From assembly GCA_037951165.1 (NCBI GenBank), contig JBBDHG010000110.1:693501-757500 (forward strand): a DNA stretch of 64,000 bases, in the 5' to 3' direction. A program made the position numbers and the translations under genes. Below are positions 23,926 to 36,711 of the stretch, piece after piece (within the stretch, counting starts at the first letter, position 1; every line of letters begins with the position of its first letter). The notes under the pieces are model-generated. The model saw only the letters and a program-made list of their open reading frames with translations. It ran no database searches and was not told the origin of the DNA. Source of the DNA: Lophius americanus. Taxonomy: Eukaryota; Chordata; Actinopteri; Lophiiformes; Lophiidae.

Positions 23926-25799
23926 CCTGATCAAAAAAAGAGTTCACTGAATGATCTTGAATGAGTAAAGTCTTCTCAACAGGAGATTTCATCTCCTCTC
24001 ATTTTAATTTCAAATCAATATTTATATGTCTCACCCTAACCTCAAATACTAATTTTCTCATTTTTTGTTTTTTTCCCCCCCATCTGGGTTTTGTAGCAAA
24101 ACCAATAAAAATTGATGGGTCCTCAAACAGATGTGGATTTGAGATCTTACTACTGTCTTAACCCTTTGGATCCTAACATCACGGTGTCCCTACATACATG
24201 TTTTTCGATTCAATGCGCTAATACAGTAGGTTAAAGTGAATAAATTACTGACCGGTCACAGAGGTGATTTTTTAGCTGTAAGAAAATACTGAGCATTGGC
24301 TTGTTGAACACTATTAGCCCGACCCCAGAGCGTCAAGAGTTAAAGATAAGACTTTCCTCAGCAAATGGTTTTTCCCGGCGGTAAGTCCAATTAGTTTGTC
24401 TTCCGTTATTCTTAAGATAGGTAGTGTGTGTATCTATATATGTATAATATATATGTATATGTGTGTAGGCATATATAGGTCTACACATACACATACATAA
24501 ATTTAAAAAATTGCAAAATAAAAATGGAAATAAACATGTACATAAAAGTGCAGATAAACATAAACGAAGAGTCCAAGTAGTAGAGTAGAGTTCCAGGTTT
24601 CAGAGAGTTGTTACTCGTTATAATGTTTAGTCTTGCATAAACATAGATGATGAGACGACAGCCACCATGGAAGACGAGACGAATATCTACACCTATAAAA
24701 CCAAAAGCTTACTCAGGAGAAGATCTGATGAAAGAGGTCCCATCTAAGAATGGAACGCACCCTAGCAATTATTAATTATAACCATGAAATGAGGGTACGG
24801 AAAAAATAAAACAAACACTGGCAATGCATGGTTAACAGGGATAAAGTTTTCATTTAGTCTAATGATAATAGTTGTTATGCAGTGTGTTAGATATCGCTGT
24901 TGCAGTGTTTTCATGTGAGCTTACCGATCCACAGACCCAGAGCTCGCCTCCAGTGGTGCTCAGAAACAGAAAGAGACGGGCGAGCATGATCAACCCGGGC
25001 ACTGTCAACCCAATTATTCATTCTCTTAAAGGGCTATTAAAACATAATTGCCCGGCGATTTACATCCAAGTTAAGGTGGCCGTGAGATAATTTATTATTT
25101 TCCATAAGCCTTTTCTTTTGTGTGCTGACTGAGAGAGTGTGGGGGCAGAGCCAGGGAGAGACTGTAATTTCCTGAGTCATGAAGAAAGGCATGTTGGCAG
25201 CCTGGTGTAATTGTTAAGACCCCACTCTCAGACACCTTCCAGTCACCCCCTTTTAATCCTCGTTATCGCTCTCATTAGCCCGGGGTCGGGGGTCAGCCTG
25301 CTCCCCCCTAGAAACACAAACAGAGCTCTGTGAAGAGAAAGGGATGGATGGTTGGCTCGATTAGAGGTCCGTGAGGTTGGAGGAAAAGATTTCCAGCACT
25401 GGTTGGCCTGTATCCGCCTTATCCACTGATTTAATTGTAGAATAGAGTTACTCAGAGGTTTAAGACCAACGCAAATATTTACTGGTTCTAATTATGACAA
25501 TTTGAAAGTAACTGCAGGATGTTGAAGGATTTTTTTTGAACGCGAGTCTAAGAAGGACAAACTCTTACTTCCACAATGGCAAATTTATCCTACAGATGTC
25601 GACTTAACTTATCAGGCTCCCCACCAATTCCAGCGAATATCCATCATGTAGTTTTTGCATAATTAGAGAACAAGTTAAAGAAAAATGCTAATCTATCAGG
25701 AATGTTGATGACAAACTCCTGACTCCAACCCTTTCATCCAAATCCATATCAAACCTTCATGCATTGTTTTATTCCATCTTATGCCCATGCCTTTTTTTT
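23924..25799. other. No gene recognised; possible conserved block 24990-25280
   Basis: TA-rich patch at 24430-24490. 24990-25280 is repeat-free and more GC-rich, with homeobox-like ATTATT/TAATT clusters and TGAGTCAT at 25173-25180 (AP-1-like). This is compatible with an enhancer but not shown. Confidence 0.4.
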
Positions 25800-26558
25800 T
25801 ATGGTAGCCGAGAGCAGCCATGGTGGCAGTTATTTATTGTTGGCCGTCATATCGAGATAACGAGATAATTATCCCATTTTGTCAATATAACGACTTAATA
25901 TTCACAACCGTTTTCTCACGTTAATGAGAAAAACAGGCGGTAAACTGTTTATTTCCTGAATGTTAATCATAGATCAGGAGTCTCGTAACTGGATTAACTT
26001 ATTTAAAATGAAAATCATCCGCCATTTATCTCATTTGTGACGCATTGCTTGACTTCCAGGTTGTGCAGTCATGTGACTGGAATTAAACCTCAAACAAGAT
26101 TATGAATACAACAAATGATATTAAATATTGACAAATGAGGTTCCGTTATTGATAAACACATTATATTCTGTCTCAATAAAGGTTCAACACAGGCAGAAAA
26201 CTGCTTTTATGGATATTCTTTCATCAGCGTGTACATGTTGCCACGGCGACACTGGAAGTAAATACGCACGTTTTTCTTTTGGTGGATAAAAGTTTTCTTT
26301 AGTATAATATACTTTGATTGTTGTGTTTTATGGTACTTTGTATGTTACGATATTAATCAGTATATTTCTTGTTTTCATCCACTGTTCTCTCATATTGTTG
26401 TCGCTTTGCCTAACTTCCGGGTTGAGCTTGTGTCGCCATGGCAACGTCAATTTAGGCTTATGTCTTCACATGATAATGAGCTAGTTATCTCATTAATTAT
26501 CATTAGATAATGGCCAAGAAATAATTATCTGGCACCCTGGCTGTTGTCGGCTTCCATA
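25800..26558. mobile_element. 759-bp non-autonomous element with about 60-bp imperfect terminal inverted repeats
   Basis: Left end TATGGTAGCCGAGAGCAGCC continues with GGTGGCAGTTATTTATT, TTGGCCGTCATAT and GATAACGAGATAATTATC. The right end reversed reads TATGGAAGCCGACAACAGCC, GGTGCCAGATAATTATT, TTGGCCATTATCT and GATAATTAATGAGATAAC. The matched ends span roughly 100 bp with few mismatches. There is no transposase frame inside and no clear target duplication. Internally it also holds inverted copies of a segment with ACTTCC and an RFX X-box. Superfamily not assigned. Confidence 0.72.
26237..26445. promoter_or_regulatory. Inverted pair of RFX-type X-boxes inside the element
   Basis: GTCGCCGTGGCAAC on the minus strand (26237-26250) and GTCGCCATGGCAAC on the plus (26432-26445). 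Both satisfy GTNRCC-N2-RGYAAC exactly and both follow GTGTCGCC context, so they are copies of one ancestral segment. Confidence 0.45.
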
Positions 26559-27774
26559 CTTTTTACATAATTCTGTATAATTCAAACAAACCAATACCGA
26601 AAACACTACTGGAGGAAAACGTAGGAGCTTTTCATAATAATAAAAAAAATACTTAAAAAGGTGAAAATTGACAGATTTTCTCAGGTAGTAATCGGTCTCA
26701 GCTTGGTGTAATCAAATCTTCAGCTCCTCGCACCTCCATAATGGCAATGGTTGCGGCTAGCGGCGTCTACTTGTCCGTTTATCCATTCGAAAACTCATCC
26801 CATAATGAGGGAGTTATTTCATATTTGGTTCAAATATTCAAACTAATGACGAACTAATTACATTCTGGCATTGGAAGGTCAAAGATCAAGATCGTCATTA
26901 CCTCAAGTCCATCCCATCCTCATGAACATGGTAAGTCTGGAACATCTTTAGGGAATTATTTCAAATTAAGTGTCTAGTTGGACTGAAAGATAAACTGCTG
27001 ATTTTCATTTTGAGGGTCAGTGATAAATGTTTTTAGATGTAACTCAATAATTCATGGACCGATTTTATGATTTCTCTCACTCAGAGTAATTATGAGTGGG
27101 ATTATTAATTATTATTTGGGATTATTAGTGGGATTATAAGTAATTATTAATCCATTCGTACAGTAGATTTCCCTCCAATAGACCATCTCTATCATTTGTA
27201 GCTTTGCAGTAGCATTCATATCTGAAACATCATTGTCCACTAAAAGCTCACTGGTTATACTGACACTGAGCCAGAGAAGATTCTTGTTTTCTCTCTATCA
27301 TTCAAACGAATTCTGAACAGAGAGACATGAATGTAACATAACTATTTCCCCCCTTCAACCAGGAGGTGGTTATTCTAGTTTTTTTTTTTAATGTAGGCCT
27401 GTGTGACAAATCTTTGGGAATCAAACATTAAAACATAGTCACACTGTATTCACCATGTTATTCCAGGGATCAATGGAGATTACACACTGAAAAAACAGCC
27501 ATACTACGAAGAAGGCAATATTCTTAAACATAAGTGTGTTGTATTGAACAAAAATAAAATGGGGAATGGGAATTATTGTTTGGCAAGAGTTTAGAATTAA
27601 AGCATAGCTGCGGAAGGACCATGTGGGCTCTAAATGACAGAAAATCACAAAATTTAAGGAGGCTGTTCTTATTATAACAAATAATATTCTATGCTACTTA
27701 GACGTACGTCAATTGCGTATTTTAGTCTCTTGATGGACCCGACTTGACTGAATTCATACCTTAACTAGGTGGGT
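26559..27774. other. No gene recognised
   Basis: AT-rich. A local ATTATTA-rich patch lies at 27090-27150. No element or exon recognised. Confidence 0.45.
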
Positions 27775-28155
27775 GTCAGTGGGTCGAGGGTGGTACTTGT
27801 CTCAAATCCAGTTCCTGATATTTAAGGACAGGTTCTCAAGGTGCTGTCTGGGAGAGGACAGGGTCTGGCATGGGGAGCTTGGAACTGCATCTCAGCTGTT
27901 TGCAGATGATGTGATTCTGTTGGCGCCATCAGTCCTGGATCTCCAACAGCACCGGAGCAGTTTGCAGCTGAGTGTGAAGCAGCTGGTATTAGAGTTAGCA
28001 CACCCAAGTCTGAAGCCACGTGTCTCTGCCAGAGAACAGTTGATAGTCCTCATTAGGTTGGGGTTGAGTTGCTGTGTCAAGCGCAGGAGTTCAAGTATCT
28101 CAGGGTCTAATTCATGAGGTATGGGAAAATGGACCGTGAGCCAGATAGCGGTTCT
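27775..28155 (+). pseudogene. Rex3 (RTE clade) reverse transcriptase fragment
   Basis: The frame from 27773 contains LFADDVILLAPSVLDLQQ at about residues 42-59. The FADD box is the reverse-transcriptase active-site motif of Rex3 and relatives. DNA before it (GGTTCTCAAGGTGCTGTCTG, GGAGAGGACAGGGTCTGG) and after it (AGTGTGAAGCAGCTGGTATT, CCCAAGTCTGAAGCCA, GGAGTTCAAGTATCTCAGGG) follows Rex3 order. The protein then shifts frame. Both element ends are absent. Confidence 0.82.
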
Positions 28156-29799
28156 GGAAGGAAATTCAAACGAAATCTCATTAAGACGAAGTATGTTTAA
28201 AGTTTGTTGAAATGAACTTACTTTTCTAATGCAAAACATTATTACGTAGAACTAATTTCGTAGAAACAAGTCTTGAATTTCCTTTTTTTGCAACTGCATG
28301 AAATGAAAAGCAGCCGATTTGCTTTGGTCTTTCTAAGCCACGGTTTAATTTTAGAGACATCTTAGGACTCTTCATTTCAGCCCACTTTATGCGATTGAAA
28401 CCTTAAGGCTTTTCTATTGAACATTCACCTGATCTAGAATGATACTGCTTGAGAAACCCTGCTTGAAAACCTTTGCAGCTTGAGTAGTTTCTGTTCAAAA
28501 CTGTTTTTAGCAGATCATAATTCCCAAAGATTTTACAACTAGACACGTCTCTGCAGTCCACATTAGTTTCAGCTTAAGAAGATTAACCTTGAAGAAGAAA
28601 TGGATGCACTGACTTTGTCTGCGTGACTCTGTATCTATCTTCGCATGGCAGCGCAGCCTGACTGAGGCCAGAACCAATCCTGATATTTAACCTATACCTG
28701 CAGTCTCTCTTCTTCCTCTCTCCATCTCTGTCGCTATCTCTGTCTGCTCGGCTTCTCTGATCGCTCTGCTGGAATAACAACCTTGTTTTCCTCCTGTGTC
28801 CCCCACTAATGGAAGCTAATATAGATCAATTAAAGTCATTAAGGGCATTTCTTGAACAAGCATTGGCTACTTAATGCAGACTGTATCTATCTCCATAAAG
28901 ACGTTGTCTCTCTCTCTTTCTCCCTTCTGACTTTGCATACACAAGCCCCTGCTGGGGTCTTTTGGGGCAGGGGTATTTCCAGGGTTTCACATTTAAATGC
29001 TTCATCTGAGGTCAATACCAGTAGGTCTGCTTTAAATGTCGTTGTACTTTGATGCAGAAAATTTCAAGAAATTATTACCAACACTTTAAGAGAGAAGAAT
29101 TTAGTTATATTATATTTTGTAAATATGAACTAGCATTATTTCATAGGTTAACAAATCTGCATTTTTCATTGTAGTGCCAGATAAAAGCAGGAATAAAACA
29201 GTCTAGTCAATTTAAGCATTTCAAGAATGACAGTAATATAACTATCCATGTTCTACACTTGGCTGCATAAAGAAGTTAGTGAATGATAATTCAGAATAAA
29301 CTAGATATATGCAGAATATATGCAGTCATCTACTAACACACACCTAAGATGTATATTAAATGTATAACATCTCAACGTCCTGTGGATGGGTGATATCCAG
29401 GAGCAGCCTTACCCCCCATCCTGGAACTCTTTCCCGCCTCCTCATGGGCCAGGTCTGCGTTACTGGTGCAAAAAAAAAAGTCGTTTAGCACTGTTTGTAT
29501 TGAAACAAATCTTAGCATACTAATGTTCCAAACTGAAAAAGGAATTACTGATGAATATAAAAGAAAAATGACACACTGTTCTCATCTAGTGACTGGATGA
29601 ATGTAAAGATTCAATGTTGAAACCATGTAATACATATGGTGCAACAAAAGAAAAAACATGTTTCGAGCCTTAGAATGCATCAAATAATCGGAATCTCACA
29701 GTGGTGCTAGATTTAGATGTAAACTCATGGAATTGTTTCGGTGTAAAGAAAAGAAGAAAGCAGTGTTAGTTATCACACATCAACCTTGAAAAAAAGTGA
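28156..29799. other. No gene recognised
   Basis: No repeat or exon assigned. 28590-28830 is moderately GC-rich and repeat-free. 29500-29760 may be a worn extension of the family R copy that follows. Confidence 0.4.
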
Positions 29800-30445
29800 T
29801 GTTTAGAAAAGCCAGGATGAAACTGAGGGTTAATCTTTGTCTGTGAAAAGACTGACCCTCCAGGAAAAGATTTGTAGGAGGAATAGGTGTCAACCTCAGA
29901 TCCATCGTGTTTGCACCATAACTCAAAATCTATTCCATGGATCATTTTGAAACTGTATACCCCCATAGATTTTAGTGTGAGGAAGAACTGGATTGATTTT
30001 CGACACAAGGCGGAGCTTTATCTCCATATGTTTTTGGACCATCATTGTTCAATCGGTGGTGATTTAATCCAAACTTAGTGAATATGAATCAACTTGAAGA
30101 TACTTATCTTGTAACTATCATACTTTACTCTAGTAGTTCATATTTCACTCACAATGGGGAGCTTTTTTATGGAAAACACTGTTTTCCAGAGAGAACTCCA
30201 AAACTATTTCATGGATCCTAGTGCGTGGAAGAACTGGACTGATTTTGGGAAAGATGGGTTGTATATTTTTGACATTAGGGGGTGTCTTAACGCCAAAAGA
30301 TGTTGCGGCATCATTTTTCCATACCCATTGATGCGATTTATTCCAAATTTGGTGAACATGAGTAGACCTAAGGAAAATGTGTATGTATATCATATTTTAC
30401 TCTAATAGTTCATATTTTACCGTCTAGCTGGACCTTCTTATTATT
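29800..30445 (-). repeat. Family R repeat, copy 2 (two tandem units, reversed)
   Basis: Two units of about 270 bp in opposite orientation to the other copies. Each has CATGGATC, then GGAAGAACTGGA-TGATTTT, then a block ending in CCAAA-TT-GTGAA-ATGA, then ACTCTA-TAGTTCATATTT. Repeats fall near 29935 and 30210, near 30071 and 30344, and near 30129 and 30400. No protein frame is preserved. Confidence 0.7.
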
Positions 30446-30690
30446 TAAAATACTGCGGACATAACTTCACATTTAAGTTGTGAGTTCAATCAGGGTGATA
30501 GCTTGCATAAGGCAGATGATTAAGGACTTTTTGGGAATATGCCCTTGCTGTCGGGACGTCAACATAGGTCTAGTTTTTAGCTTTTTGTAATACAACATCT
30601 CTGACATGCTGAGTTCTAACCACTGAGAACCTTCAGTTTTTTCAGAAACGCTGGGTTGGAAATGTCATTCACTATCTGATGTAGCGCTTG

Positions 30691-30865
30691 AGCAGCGGTT
30701 CCCAAACGTTTTTCATGTCAAGCACCCTTAAGTTGACACAAATTAGGCCACGAGCCCCTCATTTGATAGATCAGATAAGAAGAAAACTAGAGAAACTCCA
30801 CTAAAATAATAACCGTACAGTCTTATGCATGGTATTTTAAGGACCACTTTGAAAACCACGGCTCT
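30691..30865. mobile_element. hAT-like MITE
   Basis: Left end AGCAGCGGTTCCCAAACG and reversed right end AGCCGTGGTTTTCAAAGTGG form a short imperfect terminal repeat of the CAGNGGTTCTCAAA type known from hAT elements. The interior (CACCCTTAAGTTGACACAAA, TAGGCCACGAGCCCC) also matches a common fish element in my memory. No target-site duplication is visible. Confidence 0.55.
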
Positions 30866-31120
30866 ACAGCTTTGTTCGCAGTCACATTCAGCAGAAAACT
30901 GGTGATGTGACGGAGTGATGAGTGAGATGAAGCAGAAGTGACCCATTCACAGGACAGCAGGGGGTCTGATGGAGCTACATGAGTAGACAGGGCTGTCAAC
31001 ACACTTTATAATGCAGAATATGTGTGTGTGTGTGTTTGGGTGTCTGAGAGAGAGAGCTTTTATGTGAATATTAGGGTTTTCTTTATGTTTGTGTGAGACT
31101 AGCATACTGGGGGTTGTTCC

Positions 31121-31180
31121 TGTGTGTGCATTTGTGTGTGTGTGTGTGCGTGTGTGTGGGGGTGGGGGGGTGGGGGGGGT
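31121..31180 (+). repeat. TG run leading into long G-runs
   Basis: Interrupted TG tract, then G5-T-G7-T-G8 at about 31158-31179. This is a likely G-quadruplex on the plus strand. Confidence 0.8.
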
Positions 31181-31439
31181 GCGTCAGAGGTTGTAGGAGA
31201 TCATGTTTGTGTGTAATCGTGGTACAACCAAATGTGTCACTACGTTTGTTTTATACTTGTAAATTGGCAAAAATGTACCTGCTAGGGGCTTTTTAATTAA
31301 CATTTTTTTCCCATTATTATAAAGGGTAATTTTACACAATTTTTATATTTAATTCTGTAATATCCTCACCAAGAAAAATAAAATGTGGGAAACTTATTTC
31401 TTCTCATACTTCATTTCTATTGGGCATTTGTTAATCTAA

Positions 31440-31630
31440 TTTCTTGGACTCTCTAAATGGACCAGAGCAGTTAGTCCTCACAGGCTTTAATATGCAAAAA
31501 ACAACCCCACCCTTATCGAATAGGACTTTCTCAATAGCCATGGTTAATGCCTTCTCCTCGGTGGCCACTCTGACATGTGGCGTTTCCCTGGGCACCATCC
31601 TTGGTCCCTTACTCTTTAGCAAAAAAAGTT
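31440..31630 (+). pseudogene. L2-like reverse transcriptase fragment
   Basis: The open frame carries SNRTFSIAMVNAFSSVATLTCG, followed by a diverged form of the L2 RT motif (family CGVPQGSILGPLLFS; here CGVSLGTILGPLLFS). It ends right after LLFS, before the YADD active site. No 3' end is attached. Confidence 0.75.
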
Positions 31631-32404
31631 GCTACGGGGTCAAATTGTAAACAGGTTCGGTGAAGTGGCATACATTTTTCTGTACAACATAATGATTCAA
31701 AATGTGCCAAAGATAATCAATGTTCACAAAGTAAGATGAATGCAGAGAGGAGCAGCACCGGGGCAGAACCCTGGGTAATGGAGTGGATCTCCTCAGGTGT
31801 GAGAGTGTTATCTTCCAACGGCCCTCAGATGCCACCTGGAGAGAGAACGTGGTTGTCTATGTCTTCATTGCAGCTGCGCTCTATCTTTTGTAAACAGGTC
31901 AGTATGCGTTAAAAAACTGACATTTTTAGTTCTAAAAGTAAAGCTTTATGTTTACGTTAGTATTTCAAGCTATTGTGACAAAAAGTCAGATATTTATGAG
32001 TGGAAATGTAAAAGTTTGGGAGTTTGTAGCTGCAGGGAGACCCTGTTAGTGCGTTGGCTGACACATACCTGCTCCTGTGCTGTATGTATGGGTTTGTTTT
32101 ACCTGAACGTCGCCTTGAAGGAATGTCACTAAGTTCACATGTGGTACGTGAACTGATTCATGTGGCTCCTCCACGTTTTATATGATATTTTGCGAAAGAG
32201 TAGAGTATTGAGTGCTGGTATCTAAATATATATTTTTAGTGGAACAATTCCAGTCTTTGTTTATACAAAGTGATAATACTGCATTTAAAAAACATGAATG
32301 ATATGGTTTGACAAGAAATCTGTGTTTTATTCTAAAAGAATACCTTGAGAATAGGTGAGACTTCGTCAAGAGAATGTGATACATCTTAAATGTAGTTTGT
32401 TTAA
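31631..32404. other. No gene recognised
   Basis: AT-rich sequence without recognised element or exon. Confidence 0.45.
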
Positions 32405-32585
32405 TTAAAATCTAATCAAATACATTTTATTTTTATAGCACCAATACACAACAAAATGTCTGTAAAGGTGATTTCCTAAAGAGCATGTCGAAATTGTACT
32501 CTTTACTCCAGACAGACCCAACAAATCCCCCATGAGTAAGCATTTGGTGACTGTGGCGAGAAAAAAAAAAGAAGACTTTAATTAC
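32405..32585 (+). repeat. Teleost interspersed repeat fragment
   Basis: Blocks TTTTATAGCACCAATACACAAC, AGACCCAACAAATCCCCCATG-type and AGTAAGCATTTGGTGACTGTGG-type sequence (read in pieces) match a repeat common in fish genomes, with the same order and direction. Family name not assigned. A piece of its continuation lies reversed at 51205-51310. Confidence 0.5.
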
Positions 32586-34440
32586 AGTTGAGTATTCCTG
32601 TATCCCACTTTAAGTTGTAAAAGCACTTAAGCACTTGTTTAAAGTGACCAAGTGAGTACAAAGCATGTGGAGTAGACTGTCACATGTGAAATGTTGACAA
32701 CATAAATTGACATTCGTGCCATTTGAAATGATGTACACGCGGTGAAATGTTTTTCTAAGAACAATTATAGAATGAGATGCAACCGGGAGAGAGAACATCA
32801 TGCTCCACGTCTACATGGCTGCTGCTTTACCTGTTATTAACAGGAAATCCTTTTTGTTAACGGCTTACAGCACCCGCGACCCGTAATATCAGAGAACAAT
32901 GTGTTTCTAATGTTACGGGATGGATTTATTCAGCCGTGTCCTGGCTTTAGATTTGAGTCCATGAGCATGTGAAGGGCAAGTCTTACACAACTTATTAATA
33001 ATAGTGTCACTGTTTCCCATCAATTCCATTAGTGAAATGACCTGTAAGATATAACCTTACACTGCATGGTAGTGAAAACAGTGTAGTGTTGAGACTGTCG
33101 CTAAATCAGCCGCTAATTTCACATTTTTAAAGAGTCTCGTAAGCTCCTCCCCTTCTGCTATATAGCAAAGATGGCCACCAGAAAGGTTGAGACGTATGTA
33201 GTTTCCATTTTCCTCTGAGAGTGAGGCTTGCACCATCCGGATAAGGTCCTTTCAGGGACTCTGAACCCATTTAGGAAAGTAGGTGTCTCGAAATAGACAT
33301 TCATGTTGGCACAATATGCAATGAAGGCTGTAAATCACCAGTTCCACCACGATACAATATTCGATTTATTGGACGAAGATACGATATTTGCTGATATCAC
33401 AAGTTCTCCCACGAAACGATTACGGTTGGGTTCCATTCAGTGGCCTGCGATCGATTTCAGACGATAATATGTTAATAATATTTATAATATTTTGGTTGAA
33501 GTCACATTGAGTACGAAAAAATTATAAAGTAATTATAAAGACATGTTTCGCCAATTTTAGATTTTAATAATAATAACAAAAAAGTAGCAAGAAGAACAAC
33601 GAGCGGTGTTTCACTGTAATGTTACACATTTTTCATGTTTAGATACAAATATATTTTTTCTTATCAGTTAACATAAAGGAACCCTGATTACCAATAAATT
33701 ATGAACATAACTGTCTACATTTATGTTTCATGACATTGTATTTAAATGGATCTGATCGGTGCTGTGCTCAGTGGGTTGGAGTTATTAAACTGTGAGTGTT
33801 TAACATCCTACAGAACAAACGTCGACAGGAAGTTGGTGTTCCGTAAACAGCCACTCATAAATAATGTCTTCTGAAGAGTATATTTTTTGCGTTGACTAAT
33901 TTGCGTTATGTCTGAACTCAGCGTCTCATTGACAAATACTTTGTGAAGTTTAACTGATAAATATATGTTTAGGGTTTATTTGTACATAAACTTGTTTATT
34001 GTTTGATTATGGTCGCGCCGTTGATGCTAACCCCATTAGCATGTGTATGCAATTCCCACTATTTGTTAGCATTAAGCTAACAGACAAAGCGCTTAATATT
34101 TTTCCATATCGTTGTGAGGCAGTAAACATTCGGACTGCAAGTGGAAGACTTTATCTCTCATTTGAAGAACGGGTTATCGGCCAAAGTGAACGTTAATGTT
34201 AACGTTCAGGGATATTAAAAGGATGAAATTAAAATAGGCCTCTGGCTATTGGTCCGCAGGTCTGTGGGCTGATAGGGAACAGAATCTGTGCGCCGGTATT
34301 AATTTCAAAAGGCGTATCTTAAAAACGATTAATATATATCGATATTTTGACTTTCCATCGCTTTGATTGGACAGTTGTTCAACAAACTGATATACCAGTA
34401 ACGATCAATGTATCGTAACACCCCAGCAGCCCAACTAAGG
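32586..34440. other. No gene recognised; possible old DNA element 33316-34425
   Basis: Both edges of 33316-34425 carry CGATACAAT/CGATACATT-type sequence in opposite orientation (CCACGATACAATATTCG; reversed right end GTTACGATACATTGATCG), with more CGATAT motifs inside. This would fit a worn inverted-repeat transposon, but the ends are too diverged to be sure. Confidence 0.35.
34187..34208. repeat. Perfect 9-bp inverted repeat
   Basis: TGAACGTTA, ATGT, TAACGTTCA. Confidence 0.8.
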
Positions 34441-35868
34441 AGGAAACACTGCACTGATATAGCTATAAGTGGATATCGAAACAACAATTCAAGACAGGCC
34501 ACGCCCATGTGCTAGCATTAGCAAGGTAGCTAACCAGGTACCTAGCTTTTCAGTTAATTTCATTAATCAAAGAAGTCTAATGAGTCACAGATTGTGGCAG
34601 CTTTTCTTAAAATCTTTGTTTTATAGTCAGCTGAGAAGTAGGCCTTATTTATTATTGGCAAAGAAAATAACAGATATACGCCATTAAAAAACTAGTGACA
34701 AGTAAATTTAGGGAGGAGGGTGATATGAGTGGGAGCGAGCTAAAGGTAGATTAATTCTCCCTCCACATATGGGAATAGATAGTTCCATATAAAATATATC
34801 CATCAAAACCCACATACCTCAATATCCTTTGTGTCTACATTGATACTTCCACAGGGTGGCAGTAAAGAGTCAAACGTTTTGTTATCAACAAGAAAAATGG
34901 TAGTAAAAGAGGTGTGAAAAAGAGAAAAGCGGCAAAGAGAGGCAACAACTTCCTCATTGGGGGCCTGTGGGGTTCATGGAATACTTGTAGAGTTTGTAAC
35001 TTCCCATGATTGTTTGCCTCTTTTGGTTGTGTCTCCTTGGAAATTGATTGATTCTTGCTTGAATCATGGCTACGGTGTCTCCTGATGTTCTCCAGTGTTA
35101 CTGATCTGTTTTTTCCATATCTGTAAACTCTCGGAAAATGTATATAAGTACGAATTAAGAAGCCACAGCTTAAAGACTTACTTATCAGCTTTCTTAACTT
35201 TCTGTATCCAGATTCATATTTAGCATTGGGCTACAGCAAGCCTCAACACTAGCGAAATATCCAGCTAGCTAGCTAACACTTGCTAAATATTAAGCCAGCT
35301 CAAAATTCCAAGGGGGGGCGGGATCGTAGACTGGGGCCCCTCGGGGTGTAGCATCACCACTGCTTTGAGTGTGTTGAAGATAGATTTGAGCTTTTTTTTT
35401 TCTCATCTTGCTAATTGTGCTTCTAAGGTCTGTGGTGTGTGGAATGTGTTTCATTAAATGTGCTGCTTCACTTGCCCGTCTGCAGCTTCAGTAGCAGCCC
35501 GACGCTCGCACGGATGAGGCGTTAAGCTTCCAATCACTCAGCGTGCCTCCCCCTCCATATGGTCGCAGAAAGCCTCGGCTGCCTCCCCAGGCCTCTGCTA
35601 GTGTGAAAAGCAATTGTGTGGAATGTGTAGGAATTAAGTATCCCATCATTCAGAGCAGACATGCAATTAAAAGAGCTGAAGCCGTCACTCGCAGTAGACA
35701 TCGCGTGAGTCATGTCACTATAACTCAGCGCAGCAGACGCCTGCCATTTTTTCTTCTTAAAAGAAGAAGTAAACACGTAGAGAGACACTCTTAAGAGGTT
35801 CTCACACACTTCCTGTCTCCCATCCACTCCACGCTATCGTTTTCAGGAACATTCAAGTTAAAAATGTT
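34441..35868. other. No gene recognised
   Basis: Contains GCTAGCTAGCTAACA-type clusters near 35260. 35440-35800 is repeat-free and more GC-rich, possibly conserved non-coding. No exon seen. Confidence 0.4.
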
Positions 35869-36711
35869 CTCTGTAACAAAAACCCGTAACATATAATTAC
35901 GGTAAAATACCGGCATCTATTTTTGCCAGAATTTTACCGTAAAAAATACAAACACTGCGTTCCAGACATTAAGATAAATTGCCATAAATAAAATAACAAT
36001 AAATTGCAATAATTTCAGACTTTTGAGCTGGATATTGAGGTAATTTCAAAATCTATACTGTATTTTTAGCAACTTGTTTTTCATAAAAATGATATTGTGC
36101 TGCTGTTACATATTTAAAGTTGTTTTTTGAACTTTTTTATACGCGTTAAGTCTGCTATTTATACCGAATTAAGTTAAGTCTGTTAAGTCAGCAATTGAAA
36201 TAAAAAAATAATTTTACGGTAGTAACTTGGGACATTAAAGTATTGTTGCTTTCATTTTCAAAGTAAAACTCTGTATTTTCCATATATTCTGACCATTACT
36301 TAAAACGAGTTATTGTTTCTTTATTTTAGATAATTCACCTTATCTACTATAGTGATACACTGCATTGCATTTTACAGTATTTACTTTTGCCGTTTCTTAC
36401 AGTAATCTCTACCAACAATTTCATTTATTCTTAATTAATAAGAGTAATTTAACTACTGTTAAATAGATTACTGTAATTTTTTGTAAGTAAAAGGCCTATA
36501 GTAACTACGTAACTGTAGAACTTACCGTTCTTGTAAATGATGACTGTATTTTTTGGATAATAATAAAATAACAATACATTTAATTTATTACACACTTTAC
36601 ATTATGATCAAATCTCAAAGTGCTAAATTGCAATTTGTATTGCAAAGGTCCTGGCAACTACAGCTGCCAGTATCTTACTGTAAATTTACAATTTTTTCCT
36701 TTTTTACAGAG
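35869..36711. mobile_element. 843-bp element with about 65-bp imperfect terminal inverted repeats
   Basis: Left end: CTCTGTAACAAA, then ATTACGGTAAAATACCGGCA, then TTTTTGCCAGAATTTTA. Reversed right end: CTCTGTAAAAAA, then TTTACAGTAAGATACTGGCA, then GTAGTTGCCAGGA. Repeated TTACGGTAA/TTACAGTAA motifs lie throughout. No transposase frame. An L2 tail sits just inside the right end. I recognise the CGGTAAAATACCGGCA hairpin from fish repeats but not its family name. Confidence 0.65.
36553..36645 (-). mobile_element. L2 3' tail nested in the inverted-repeat element
   Basis: Reversed, it reads AGCACTTTGAGATTTGATCATAA, then AAGTGTGTAATAAATTAAATG and a TTATT-type tail (pieces of the same end seen at 23720-23780). 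It is only a tail, with no coding part. Confidence 0.62.

Noticed and set aside
23719..23992. Poly-Ile, poly-Tyr and poly-Asn frames
   Set aside because: Translations of the TTA array at the L2 tail.
30691..30865. Complete hAT transposon
   Set aside because: Too short, no transposase and no 8-bp target duplication; kept only as a MITE-like fragment.
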